From Bacteroidales bacterium UBA5833 (GTDB taxonomy: Bacteria; Bacteroidota; Bacteroidia; Bacteroidales; Lentimicrobiaceae), in assembly GCA_002433025.1 (NCBI GenBank), contig DJGZ01000039.1:10719-74718 (forward strand): a stretch of 64,000 bases of DNA, written 5' to 3'. The notes beneath the pieces are model-generated. The model searched no databases. It was not told the origin of the DNA and was given only the letters and a program-made list of their open reading frames with translations. The translations under genes were made by a program, and so were the position numbers. Each line of letters starts with the position of its first letter. The stretch's first letter is position 1. This document shows, in pieces, positions 25,383 to 33,746 of this stretch.

Positions 25383-27494
25383 ATGAAGTCTCTGATCCGC
25401 CCGGCACTGCTTCAGGTTGCTATTTTACTGATCACTGCCTGCACGCTTTTGGGGCAGGAACCTGTGAAACCGGAATCTGTCAACACCACACAACTGGATG
25501 ATAAGATTGAACAACTTTCGGGGCAAACCGACACAGAACTCGACTATTCGGAAATGGTTGATGAATTGCTTCAATACATACATCAGCCGGTCAATGTCAA
25601 CAAGGCATCGGAAAGGGAGCTCCGGCAACTACAGCTTAACGACCTGCAGATAAGCAACCTTACCAATTATATTCAGAAATTCGGAGAGCTGACAAGCATT
25701 TATGAATTAAACCTGATCGAAGGATTTGATTCCGTGCTGGTTTCATCGCTTGCACCGTTTATTACCTTCAGGTTGCAAACGCCGGGCGCAAAACCTACCC
25801 TTTCAAACCTTGCCAGATATGGCCGGCACCAGATACTGATGCGCTATCAGCAGGTGCTTGAAGAGCAGTCGGGCTATGCGCCCATCTCCGACTCAGCTTT
25901 GCAACTGAAACCCAATTCGCGCTATCTCGGAGGCCCTGAAAAACTATACCTGAGATATGGATACAGTTTCTACAACAAAATCAGGTTCGGCATTACCATG
26001 GAGAAAGATCCCGGAGAACCTTTCTGGCCTTCAGCCGACAGTCTGAAAAAGGGATTTGACTTCTACTCGGCGCATTTCTTTTATTCGGGAGATAAATTTT
26101 TAAAATACCTGGCAGTTGGTGATTATCATCTCGCTTTCGGGCAGGGATTAACCATGTACAGCAGCCTGGCTTTCGGCAAATCCGCCGGGGCCATCACTAC
26201 CCGCCGCATTGCGCAGCAGGTAAGGCCTAATACCGGAGCAAATGAAAACCTCTTTATGCGGGGGGCTGCAGCTACCATTACACCGCTGAAAAATACAGAC
26301 TTAACTGTTTTTTACTCCGACAAGAAAGTGGACGCCGGGATAGGCGCCACCGACTCACTCACGGCTGAAACTTTATTCATCAGCTCATTACAGGAAACCG
26401 GCTACCACCGCACCCCGAATGAGCTGAGGGGTAAAAACGCCATTCAGCAAACCGTTTACGGGGGAAACCTGCAGACCCGGATTAAAATGTTCCGCCTGGG
26501 GGCGACTGCCTATCATACTGAATTGGGTGTTGATCTGGAGCGTAGAGAAGCTTTGTATAATAAATTCGATTTCAGTGGTAAAACACTGAATAATTTTGGT
26601 TTTGATTTTGCCGCCATCCTGCGTTCACTGACCCTTTTCGGTGAGGTTTCGGGGAGTGATAACGGCGGGAAGGCAATGCTGGTCGGGGCGACTGCCACTC
26701 CTGATCCGCACCTGGCCATTTCGGCAATCTACAGAAATTACGGCAAGGACTACCAGAGTTTTTTCAGCAACGCTTTTGCGGAAGGAAGCCGGAATGCAAA
26801 TGAGAAAGGGCTCTACCTTGGACTATTTGCCCAGCTGCACCGCAGGTGGAGCCTTTCGGCTTATGCCGATCACTTCCGTTTTGGCTGGCTGCGTTACCGG
26901 GTTGACGCCCCTTCGCGCGGCAGCGAATACCTTGCCCAGCTCACCTACAATCCTGCCCGATACGCTGAAATCTACTTCAGGTACCGTTATCAGCAAAAGC
27001 AGATCAATCCTTCAGGCGGAACCGGATACACGGATTATCCCGAGGCTGAAACACGGGAAAATTTCCGGCTGCATTTCAGCCTGAAAGCCACCCGGGCCAT
27101 CACCCTCAAAAGCAGGATAGAAACCACTTGTTGGCATATGCCCGGCTTCGGCCGCAAAAAAGGATACCTGGTCTATCAGGACTTTATATACAACGAGCCT
27201 GAGAAACCCTGGCTGCTGAATGCGCGTTTTGCACTTTTCGATACCGACACCTATAACGAACGCCTCTATGCCTACGAAAGCGATGTGCTGTATGCGTTCT
27301 CCATCCCCGCCTATTATTACAAAGGAAGCCGGTTCTACCTGATGGGCAAATACAGTTTCGGCCGCAGGCTCGATCTGTGGGTAAGATATTCACTGACTTA
27401 CTATGCCAATAAAACCACCATAGGTTCCGGATTGGACCAGATCAATGGAAACAACAAATCTGATATCAAGGTCCAGATCCGTTTGCGGTTATAG
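25383..27494 (+). CDS. Helix-hairpin-helix domain protein with outer-membrane beta-barrel
   Basis: The 703-residue protein has a signal peptide (about residues 1-24). Two ComEA-like helix-hairpin-helix units follow at about 62-125: VNVNKASERELRQLQL, the NLTNYIQKFGELTSIYELN link, and a degenerate second hairpin, then LAPFITF. From about residue 140 to the end it is beta-strands with short turns, ending in KVQIRLRL, as in a barrel of 20 or more strands. HhH units usually bind DNA backbone; here they would sit in the periplasm. Such proteins are common but unstudied in Bacteroidota. A role in DNA uptake or secretion is inference. Confidence 0.85.
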   Translation: MKSLIRPALLQVAILLITACTLLGQEPVKPESVNTTQLDDKIEQLSGQTDTELDYSEMVDELLQYIHQPVNVNKASERELRQLQLNDLQISNLTNYIQKFGELTSIYELNLIEGFDSVLVSSLAPFITFRLQTPGAKPTLSNLARYGRHQILMRYQQVLEEQSGYAPISDSALQLKPNSRYLGGPEKLYLRYGYSFYNKIRFGITMEKDPGEPFWPSADSLKKGFDFYSAHFFYSGDKFLKYLAVGDYHLAFGQGLTMYSSLAFGKSAGAITTRRIAQQVRPNTGANENLFMRGAAATITPLKNTDLTVFYSDKKVDAGIGATDSLTAETLFISSLQETGYHRTPNELRGKNAIQQTVYGGNLQTRIKMFRLGATAYHTELGVDLERREALYNKFDFSGKTLNNFGFDFAAILRSLTLFGEVSGSDNGGKAMLVGATATPDPHLAISAIYRNYGKDYQSFFSNAFAEGSRNANEKGLYLGLFAQLHRRWSLSAYADHFRFGWLRYRVDAPSRGSEYLAQLTYNPARYAEIYFRYRYQQKQINPSGGTGYTDYPEAETRENFRLHFSLKATRAITLKSRIETTCWHMPGFGRKKGYLVYQDFIYNEPEKPWLLNARFALFDTDTYNERLYAYESDVLYAFSIPAYYYKGSRFYLMGKYSFGRRLDLWVRYSLTYYANKTTIGSGLDQINGNNKSDIKVQIRLRL

Positions 27495-27528
27495 CCCGGG
27501 AAGTAGTTTCAACGACTTATCAACAGAT

Positions 27529-27558
27529 TTTGCAAACCCGGATTTTTGGTTATTTTTG
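27529..27558 (+). promoter_or_regulatory. Promoter for the POT transporter gene
   Basis: TTTG at 27529-27532 and TATTTTTG at 27551-27558 are separated by 18 bases, matching the Bacteroidota -33/-7 pattern. The start codon is 51 bases further on, which supports starting the gene at 27609 and not within the promoter. Confidence 0.65.
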
Positions 27559-27608
27559 CTCCGGGAATTTTCAGAAAACAACTTTCAATAATCCTTAAAA
27601 CCCAATTT

Positions 27609-29147
27609 ATGTTTAAGAATCATCCAAAAGGGCTGCTCGCGGCGGCACTTGCAAACATGGGAGAGCGCTTTGGTTTCTACACCATGATGGCCATCCTGGT
27701 ACTCTTTCTGCAGGCAAAATTCGGATTATCGGGTACAAATGCCGGATTGATCTATTCAATCTTCTATTTCTCGATTTACATCCTGGCATTTGTCGGAGGT
27801 CTGATCGCTGATAAGACGAGGAATTACAAGCGTACCATTCTTATCGGTCTGATTGTAATGGCTGTTGGTTACTTTATGCTGGCATTCCCGACACCTACCC
27901 CTGTTCCCAACAAAATTCTCTTCCTGGTGATTTCATGCTTCGGATTGTTTACCATTGCTTTTGGTAACGGTCTGTTTAAAGGAAACCTCCAGGCGCTGGT
28001 CGGTCAGATGTATGACAATCCGGCATACGGAAAAATGAGGGATTCAGGTTTCTCCTTGTTCTACATGTTTATCAATGTTGGCGCTTTGTTTGCACCGCTG
28101 GTAGCCGTAGGAATGCGCAACTGGTGGCTTGCCCGCAACAGTTTCGAATACAATGCAAGTTTGCCCGAACTGTGTCATGGCTATCTTGAAGGCACCCTAA
28201 CCCCGGAAGCACAGGAAAGGCTTACCACCCTGGCATCCCGGGTCAGCCTGAACGGACCTGTGACCGACCTCGGCGCATTTGTAAACAATTACCTGAATGT
28301 GTTTACCACAGGTTTCCACTATGCATTCGGCATTGCCATTATTGCCATGGCGATTTCACTGACCATCTATCTCGTTAATAAAAACAGATTCCCGAATCCT
28401 GCAAGCAAAGCTAAGAGCGGCTCCCATCCATCTGCAGATGAGATCCACATGGATGCCAAAGAAGTTAAACAGCGCCTGTATGCACTTTTCGCCGTATTCG
28501 GTGTTGTAATTTTCTTCTGGTTCTCTTTCCATCAGAACGGACTCACCCTTACTTTCTTTGCGAAGGATTATACCGACCTCAGCGGGATCGTGATCAATCT
28601 TGGCCTGGTCACCATACAGGGTGCAGAAATTTTCCAGTCAATCAACCCCATCTTCATTGTACTGCTCACGCCCATCATCATGGCCGTTTTCGGATGGCTG
28701 CGCGCACGCGGCAAAGAGCCTTCAACCCCGAAGAAAATTGCCATCGGTATGTTCATTGCAGCCCTGGCTTATGTTGTTATGGCCGTTGGTTCACTCGGCC
28801 TGCCGCTTAAGACTGAAGTGGATGCCATGGGCGGGCTCACCGACGCTCAGCGCGTAACGCCAATGCTCCTGATCGGGACTTACTTTATCCTTACGGTTGC
28901 CGAACTCTTTATCAGCCCGCTGGGAATTTCCTTTGTTTCAAAGGTTGCCCCTCCGCAGTTTCAGGGTATTATGCAGGGGGGCTGGCTCGGTGCTACCGCC
29001 ATCGGCAATCAGCTGCTCTTCATCGGCGCCATCTTCTACGGAAGTGTGCCCATGTGGCTCACCTGGACTGTTTTTGTGATTGCCTGTCTCATCTCCATGT
29101 TCACCATGCTGTTTATGCTCAGATGGCTCGAAAGGGTTGCAAAATAA
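27609..29147 (+). CDS. POT/PTR2 family proton-coupled peptide transporter
   Basis: An MFS-fold importer of di- and tripeptides driven by the proton gradient. The 512-residue protein has 12 or more membrane segments. The POT signature at the N-terminus (ANMGERFGFYTMMAIL, with the ExxER-type Glu-Arg pair reduced to GER) and FSLFYMFINVGALFAP, the PTR2 FYxxINxG motif near residue 155, are both present. A long loop near residues 180-245 is unusual for the family. The ATG at 27609 is chosen because it follows the promoter and gives the usual short N-terminus. Confidence 0.92.
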   Translation: MFKNHPKGLLAAALANMGERFGFYTMMAILVLFLQAKFGLSGTNAGLIYSIFYFSIYILAFVGGLIADKTRNYKRTILIGLIVMAVGYFMLAFPTPTPVPNKILFLVISCFGLFTIAFGNGLFKGNLQALVGQMYDNPAYGKMRDSGFSLFYMFINVGALFAPLVAVGMRNWWLARNSFEYNASLPELCHGYLEGTLTPEAQERLTTLASRVSLNGPVTDLGAFVNNYLNVFTTGFHYAFGIAIIAMAISLTIYLVNKNRFPNPASKAKSGSHPSADEIHMDAKEVKQRLYALFAVFGVVIFFWFSFHQNGLTLTFFAKDYTDLSGIVINLGLVTIQGAEIFQSINPIFIVLLTPIIMAVFGWLRARGKEPSTPKKIAIGMFIAALAYVVMAVGSLGLPLKTEVDAMGGLTDAQRVTPMLLIGTYFILTVAELFISPLGISFVSKVAPPQFQGIMQGGWLGATAIGNQLLFIGAIFYGSVPMWLTWTVFVIACLISMFTMLFMLRWLERVAK

Positions 29148-29168
29148 AGACCTGATTGTAAGAAACGG

Positions 29169-29203
29169 TTAAGGCTGTCTGTAAAGGCAGCCTTAATTTT
29201 TTT
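29169..29203 (+). terminator. Rho-independent terminator after the POT gene
   Basis: A perfect 9-bp stem TTAAGGCTG (29169-29177) / CAGCCTTAA (29188-29196) followed by a run of T. Confidence 0.9.
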
Positions 29204-29249
29204 CAGGATATTGATGTATTTTTACCGGATTATCTCCAGCAGACAGCCC

Positions 29250-30188
29250 ATGAACTTTCCCAGCAACAAACGTTACAACAGTTACAACGAATACTTTAAG
29301 AGCACCTTCGGGAGCAGGGTGCAGAAAGTATCCATTGATGCCGGTTTCACCTGCCCCAACCGCGACGGTACCGCTGGTTCCGGAGGCTGTACCTATTGCA
29401 ACAACGACGCTTTCAACCCTTCGTACTGCACTCCTTCTAAAAGCATCACCCAACAAATTGAGGAGGGCATCGCATTTCACAAAGTGAGATACCGCAGGGC
29501 GATGAAATACCTGGCATATTTTCAGACGTATTCAAATACCTATGCCCCCCTTGACCAACTGAAAGAAATTTATTCTGAAGCCTTACAGCATCCTGATGTG
29601 GTTGGACTGGTAATCGGAACCCGCACCGATTGCATGGATGATGAAAAACTGGAATATTTCAGCCGGCTTTCAGAGAATTATTATGTGATGATTGAGTATG
29701 GACTGGAAACGACCAAAGAGCAAACCCTGATTGACATCAACCGTGGTCATACCATGGCCCAGGCCGGAACAATGATCAGGAAAACGGCGGATGACGGAAT
29801 CAAAACCGGCATCCACCTGATTTTCGGGCTTCCGGGCGAGACCAGGCAGGATATGCTCGGCAGGGCCGGCATCATCTCCGCGCTTCCGCTGACAACCGTA
29901 AAGTTTCATCAGCTTCAGATTGTAAAAGGCACGAAAATGGCCATGCAGTACCGCGAACAGCCCGGAATGTTCTCCCTTTTCAGCCTGGAAGAATACATCA
30001 GCTTTATTGTATCGTTTATCGAACAACTTAATCCATCATTTGTAATTGAACGCTTTACCGGAGAGGTACCGCCCCGTTATCTGGAAAGCCAGCCCTGGAG
30101 CAACCTCCGCGCCGACCAGGTAGCCGTGATGATTGAAGAAGAACTGCAAAAAAGGGACACCTGGCAGGGACGGTTCTGGAATGGGTAA
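29250..30188 (+). CDS. TIGR01212 family radical SAM protein (YhcC-like)
   Basis: The 312-residue protein has a radical-SAM cluster with the family's wide spacing, Cys35, Cys47 and Cys50 (CPNRDGTAGSGGCTYC), which binds a 4Fe-4S cluster that cleaves S-adenosylmethionine. Other landmarks are VGLVIGTRTDC, EYGLETTKEQTL and HLIFGLPGETRQDM. The substrate of the YhcC group is unknown. The ATG at 29250 is preferred to one at 29211, which lies only 8 bases after the terminator T-run and just before a TATTTTTA -7-like element (29217-29224). Confidence 0.92.
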   Translation: MNFPSNKRYNSYNEYFKSTFGSRVQKVSIDAGFTCPNRDGTAGSGGCTYCNNDAFNPSYCTPSKSITQQIEEGIAFHKVRYRRAMKYLAYFQTYSNTYAPLDQLKEIYSEALQHPDVVGLVIGTRTDCMDDEKLEYFSRLSENYYVMIEYGLETTKEQTLIDINRGHTMAQAGTMIRKTADDGIKTGIHLIFGLPGETRQDMLGRAGIISALPLTTVKFHQLQIVKGTKMAMQYREQPGMFSLFSLEEYISFIVSFIEQLNPSFVIERFTGEVPPRYLESQPWSNLRADQVAVMIEEELQKRDTWQGRFWNG

Positions 30189-30240
30189 ACTCTGGAAAAC
30201 GGTCTTTATATTTGCAACCAAGGCTTATAAAAACCTGACC

Positions 30241-30765
30241 TTACATTTCCGCAAAGGGATATTTCAGTTTTTCAATCCCCAGGCGGGAATGACTGTTCTG
30301 GGCGTAATATATCCTCACTTCATCGCCCACATTCACTTCTTCAAATAGCTCCCGGCTGACTTCATATCTTGTACTATTAAGGATAAGATAGAAGCAACTG
30401 CTGTCCCGCATTTCCTGACCCCACAATTTCGGAAATAAATTACCCAGAACCGGAATATGCATGGCACCACTACCGGCTTCATACGAGACATTACTCTCTT
30501 TAGCCTGAACTTTTGCTTTTTTCCAGACCTTTATACCTTCCCTCAAATCCAGATTCACCTTATGGCTTATTTTGAAGTGGATCAGCAGACAAAGCATCAA
30601 AACTGCAGCATTGATAAAAATCACAGTTATCACATCCGGAACGATTTTCACAATGAAATTAATGGCATTTAACAAAACCGCCAATGCCAGAAGCAATGCC
30701 GGAAAGAGATAGCCAAATCGCCGTTCATATCTGAGTGCGGCGATATCCTCAGGAGTCAGCTTCAT
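30241..30765 (-). CDS. Hypothetical membrane protein
   Basis: A 174-residue protein that I do not recognise. Two membrane helices (about 18-38 and 43-63) form an N-terminal hairpin. A basic, cytosolic C-terminal half has several beta-strands, including a stretch ending VNVGDEVRIYYAQNS that is reminiscent of a small beta-barrel (OB/NfeD-like) domain. Small-barrel membrane proteins often accompany SPFH proteins, so its position at the end of the SPFH group is suggestive but not proof of a link. Confidence 0.75.
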   Translation of the reverse strand: MKLTPEDIAALRYERRFGYLFPALLLALAVLLNAINFIVKIVPDVITVIFINAAVLMLCLLIHFKISHKVNLDLREGIKVWKKAKVQAKESNVSYEAGSGAMHIPVLGNLFPKLWGQEMRDSSCFYLILNSTRYEVSRELFEEVNVGDEVRIYYAQNSHSRLGIEKLKYPFAEM

Positions 30766-30828
30766 GAAATTTTATGTTTTGATGAAAATGAACAAAATCA
30801 TATCAGTAGAGAGGTTCTGTTGCCAGGC

Positions 30829-31017
30829 TTAATGAGATCGCTCAGCCTGCTCATCAGAATCTCTTGTCGCTTTCAACCGTTTGGCATCTTTCAGTGCACG
30901 GCTGATGATCCACTCAATCTGTCCGTTGGTGCTTCTGAATTCGTCTGCAGCCCATTTTTCAAGAGCTTCCATCAATTCAGCATCTATCCGTAAAGCAAAG
31001 GATTTCTTCTGCCCCAT
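30829..31017 (-). CDS. Arc-type ribbon-helix-helix protein
   Basis: The 62-residue protein reads KSFALRIDAELMEALEKWA then DEFRSTNGQIEWIISRAL, the strand-helix-helix pattern of Arc/MetJ DNA-binding proteins, with the FALRID strand contacting DNA. A short basic/acidic tail follows. A gene of this type accompanies SPFH genes in many Bacteroidales. It may regulate the group, though the target is not shown by the sequence. Confidence 0.88.
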   Translation of the reverse strand: MGQKKSFALRIDAELMEALEKWAADEFRSTNGQIEWIISRALKDAKRLKATRDSDEQAERSH

Positions 31018-31057
31018 TGTATCTTCTTTCTTTTTTTCCTTTCCTGCGTTTTATCCG

Positions 31058-31552
31058 CTAAAGCCTGTGACCCCGGCGGTGCTGACGCATAATATAACGC
31101 GACAGGTATGTTTGTAAAACCACCAGCAACAGCCAGTCTTCGCGCCGTTTAAGGCTATCGCTGATCTCAAGGTTGAAATCATATTTAAACCCTTTCCACA
31201 AAAATTTTGTCCTCAATACCGCCATTTCCCTTTTATCATGGTCCATCAGCACATACCGGTAATCGAAAAACCCTTTGGGTTGAAAAATATAAGATTGCCT
31301 GTGCCCCTGACGAATCACATCGATCAGGGTTTTCCCTGTCCACTTTCTGCGGAAGGCAATATCAGCATTCCCGTTACGGAGAATTTCAAATTTACTTCTC
31401 CAGATATCAAGCGGCCTGATTTCATATTCATCTCCGCCAGAAAGGCGGATGGTCGCCTGGTACGACATCCGTTTGAGATACGTCAGCGTAGCCAGGCGCT
31501 CATCTCCTTCATGAAAGGCTATATTTTTACTGTCAATAGTAATTGCTTTCAT
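31058..31552 (-). CDS. Hypothetical protein, LURP-one/Tubby-like appearance
   Basis: A 164-residue protein of regular beta-strands closed by one C-terminal helix (DWLLLVVLQTYLSRYIM). The order of short strands with RPLDIWRSKFEILRNGNADIAF and YVLMDHDKREMAVLRTKF resembles the beta-barrel-around-a-helix layout of LURP-one/Tubby-like proteins. That resemblance is by eye only. It lies between the SPFH gene (29 bases) and the ribbon-helix-helix gene (40 bases). Confidence 0.72.
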   Translation of the reverse strand: MKAITIDSKNIAFHEGDERLATLTYLKRMSYQATIRLSGGDEYEIRPLDIWRSKFEILRNGNADIAFRRKWTGKTLIDVIRQGHRQSYIFQPKGFFDYRYVLMDHDKREMAVLRTKFLWKGFKYDFNLEISDSLKRREDWLLLVVLQTYLSRYIMRQHRRGHRL

Positions 31553-31581
31553 CGCCTGCAGAATTAAAGCTTTTGAGCATT

Positions 31582-32454
31582 TTACTGGTGAAGCGTACCT
31601 GTATTGATCACCGGGCTGGCATCCTTATCGGAACAGAGTACGACCATCAGATTGCTCACCATGGCTGCTTTTTTCTCTTCGTCCAGATCAACAAGTTTCT
31701 TTTCCGAAAGCTGGGCCAGCGCCATTTCTACCATACTGACAGCACCTTCAACAATCTTAACGCGGGCGGCGATGATGGCAGAGGCCTGCTGGCGGCGCAA
31801 CATGGCGCCGGCAATCTCCGAAGAATACGCCAGATAACTGATCCTGGCTTCAATAACATCTATTCCGGCGCGCTCCAGCCGTTCCGACAGCTCCTGTTCG
31901 AGCACATGGTTGACTTCCTCACCACCGGCCCTGAGCGTAATCTCCGACTGCTCATCGTCGAAATTGTCATACGGATAATGCCCGGCCAGTTTACGGATGG
32001 CCGCTTCGCTCTGGATTTCAACATAATGAATGTAATCGTCAACTTCAAAAGCCGCCTTGAAAGTGTCCTGCACCTTCCATACCAACACAATACCGATCAT
32101 AATCGGGTTTCCGATCTTATCGTTCACCTTGATGGGATCGCTGTTCAGGTTTCGTGCGCGGAGCGAAATTTTCTTTTTGGTGTAAAACGGGTTTACCCAG
32201 AAAAAACCGTTGTGCTTCACCGTACCGATATAATCACCGAACAACACCAGCACACTCGACTCGTTTGGATTGACAACCAGGAATCCGGGCATGAGGAAAA
32301 AAGCGACAAGAAGTACAGCGCCTGAAACAATCATCAGCCATACAACCTCATTGTAGATGACCACATTATAGATAAATAATGCAATCATTGCCAGTATAAC
32401 AACCAGCATCACATAACCCGACATGGGGCGGACAAATTTTTCTTTTGGCTCCAT
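31582..32454 (-). CDS. SPFH/Band 7 domain membrane protein
   Basis: The 290-residue protein has two N-terminal membrane helices (about 12-32 and 36-56), then a Band 7 domain starting FLVVNPNESSVLVLFGDYIGTVK, with GIDVIEARISYLAYSSEIAGAML near residue 190 and an Ala-rich coiled segment (RRQQASAIIAARVKIVEGAV). Such proteins form large membrane-bound rings and organise membrane microdomains. The start at the ATG at 32452-32454 is preferred to an upstream TTG that overlaps the -7 element. It leads the minus-strand group SPFH, hypothetical, ribbon-helix-helix, membrane hypothetical. Confidence 0.9.
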   Translation of the reverse strand: MEPKEKFVRPMSGYVMLVVILAMIALFIYNVVIYNEVVWLMIVSGAVLLVAFFLMPGFLVVNPNESSVLVLFGDYIGTVKHNGFFWVNPFYTKKKISLRARNLNSDPIKVNDKIGNPIMIGIVLVWKVQDTFKAAFEVDDYIHYVEIQSEAAIRKLAGHYPYDNFDDEQSEITLRAGGEEVNHVLEQELSERLERAGIDVIEARISYLAYSSEIAGAMLRRQQASAIIAARVKIVEGAVSMVEMALAQLSEKKLVDLDEEKKAAMVSNLMVVLCSDKDASPVINTGTLHQ

Positions 32455-32472
32455 TTTGATATCATTTTGATA

Positions 32473-32503
32473 TTGCAAATATACTATTGTAAAATTACCT
32501 TTG
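32473..32503 (+). promoter_or_regulatory. Promoter for the YjjG-like nucleotidase gene
   Basis: TTG (32473-32475), a 20-base spacer and TACCTTTG (32496-32503) match the Bacteroidota promoter pattern. Transcription would begin near 32510, which rules out starts before that point and supports the GTG at 32585. It interlocks with the minus-strand SPFH promoter. Confidence 0.7.
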
Positions 32504-32507
32504 TCAA
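32476..32507 (-). promoter_or_regulatory. Promoter for the SPFH gene
   Basis: On the minus strand TTG (32505-32507), a 21-base spacer and TATATTTG (32476-32483) fit the -33/-7 pattern. It overlaps the opposing promoter almost completely. Confidence 0.7.
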
Positions 32508-32584
32508 GATTTTCAGAATTTTTTTTTGAAAAGATTTTCCATTCAAACTTCTACTTTTGTTCCTGCTTTCAAATACACTGTTTT

Positions 32585-33286
32585 GTGAAAGAAAAAACTT
32601 ACCGGCATATCTTTTTCGACCTTGACAAAACCCTTTGGGATTTTGAAACCAATTCCGTCGAAACTTTCAGGGACATCTACAAGAAACACAGGCTTCAGGA
32701 GAAAGGCGTGGATAGTTTCGACAGATTCCTTGACAGATACAATTATCATAATCTGATGTTATGGGATTTTTACCGTCAGGGAAAAATTGTGAAGGAAGTA
32801 CTCAATATCCGCCGGTTTGCACTCACCCTTCATGAATTCGGGATCAACGATAACCTGCTCAGCAGCACTATGGCCGCTGATTACATCAACCTGAGTCCCA
32901 CCAAAACCAACCTTTTCCCGGGCACGCACCAGGTGCTTGAATATCTTCACAAAAGCTATTCCCTGCATATAATCACCAATGGCTTTGAGGAAGTTCAGTT
33001 CCGCAAGCTGCATCATTCCTCACTGAGCAGGTACTTTAAGGAAGTGATCACTTCGGAAGATGCAGGGGTTAAAAAGCCGGATCCGGAAATCTTCGCTTAT
33101 GCACTACGGCGTGCAGGAGCGACTGCTGCCGAAAGTCTTATGATTGGGGATGACGAGGAAGTAGATATTGAGGGGGCCGGTCGCCTGGGCATTGATCAGG
33201 TATTGGTTGACTATCAGAATGAAGTGCCTGATTCCGCTGCCACTTACAGGATACGGGGACTTGAGGAGCTGATTGAATTTTTATAA
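32585..33286 (+). CDS. YjjG family noncanonical pyrimidine nucleotidase (HAD)
   Basis: A haloacid-dehalogenase phosphatase that dephosphorylates aberrant pyrimidine nucleotides. The 233-residue protein has all HAD motifs: FFDLDKTLWDF (catalytic Asp pair, residues 9-19), IITNGF, KKPDPEIFAYAL with the Lys, and MIGDDEEVDIEGA with the metal-binding acids. The alpha-helical cap lies between motifs 1 and 2. The GTG start follows the promoter and gives the KEKTYRHIFFD N-terminus usual for the family. Confidence 0.9.
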   Translation: MKEKTYRHIFFDLDKTLWDFETNSVETFRDIYKKHRLQEKGVDSFDRFLDRYNYHNLMLWDFYRQGKIVKEVLNIRRFALTLHEFGINDNLLSSTMAADYINLSPTKTNLFPGTHQVLEYLHKSYSLHIITNGFEEVQFRKLHHSSLSRYFKEVITSEDAGVKKPDPEIFAYALRRAGATAAESLMIGDDEEVDIEGAGRLGIDQVLVDYQNEVPDSAATYRIRGLEELIEFL

Positions 33287-33321
33287 TATCCTGCCGGAAA
33301 TCACAGGTATTTCGGAAGAAC

Positions 33322-33352
33322 AAAAAAAACTGCCCTTTAATAAAAAGGGCAG
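33322..33352 (-). terminator. Rho-independent terminator of the small Cys-rich protein gene
   Basis: On the minus strand a 9-bp stem CTGCCCTTT (33344-33352) / AAAGGGCAG (33330-33338) with a 5-base loop is followed by eight T. It sits between converging genes. Confidence 0.9.
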
Positions 33353-33377
33353 CCTGTAAAAGTCTTTTGACCTGCAA

Positions 33378-33632
33378 TTACTTTGACTCGGGAGCGGGAA
33401 CCGGCTTGGCAGCGGTTTTGCCACTGCAGCATGATTTTGCTTTCTCTGAAGAACAGGGAGTAGCGCAATCTGCTTTCTTTGCAGCTGGTTTGTCAGCACA
33501 ATCAGTCTTGGTTGCAGCGGCTTCCTTTTTGGTTTCAGCTTTCTTTGAAGGAGCTTTCTGTGCACTGGCGGTACTCAGGGTAAATGCAAATGCGAGGGCG
33601 ATAACGGAAACAAAAATTGCAGTCTTTTTCAT
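33378..33632 (-). CDS. Small exported Cys/Lys/Ala-rich protein
   Basis: An 84-residue protein with a signal peptide (MKKTAIFVSVIALAFAFTLS, cleavage near ASAQ). The mature part of about 60 residues is low-complexity and rich in Lys and Ala, with six cysteines in the order Cys, Cys, Cys, CysCys after an initial DCADKP (TDCADKP, ADCATPCSSEK, SCCSGK). The cysteines suggest metal binding or disulfide cross-links. I know of no named family. It is a single gene with its own strong terminator, which supports it being real. The ATG at 33630-33632 is chosen because it opens on the signal peptide. Confidence 0.75.
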   Translation of the reverse strand: MKKTAIFVSVIALAFAFTLSTASAQKAPSKKAETKKEAAATKTDCADKPAAKKADCATPCSSEKAKSCCSGKTAAKPVPAPESK

Positions 33633-33746
33633 GAGGATTAGAGTTAGATTTGCCGCAAAGATACGACCTGTCGAAAGAATCCGAATATACAAAAATGTTA
33701 ATATTTTGTTAAAGTACTGATTTGACAGGATTTTCCCATGGAAAAA

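Noticed and set aside
31543..32325. A 260-codon open frame on the plus strand
   Set aside because: Antisense to the SPFH gene. The SPFH reading has clear motifs and a promoter; this one does not.
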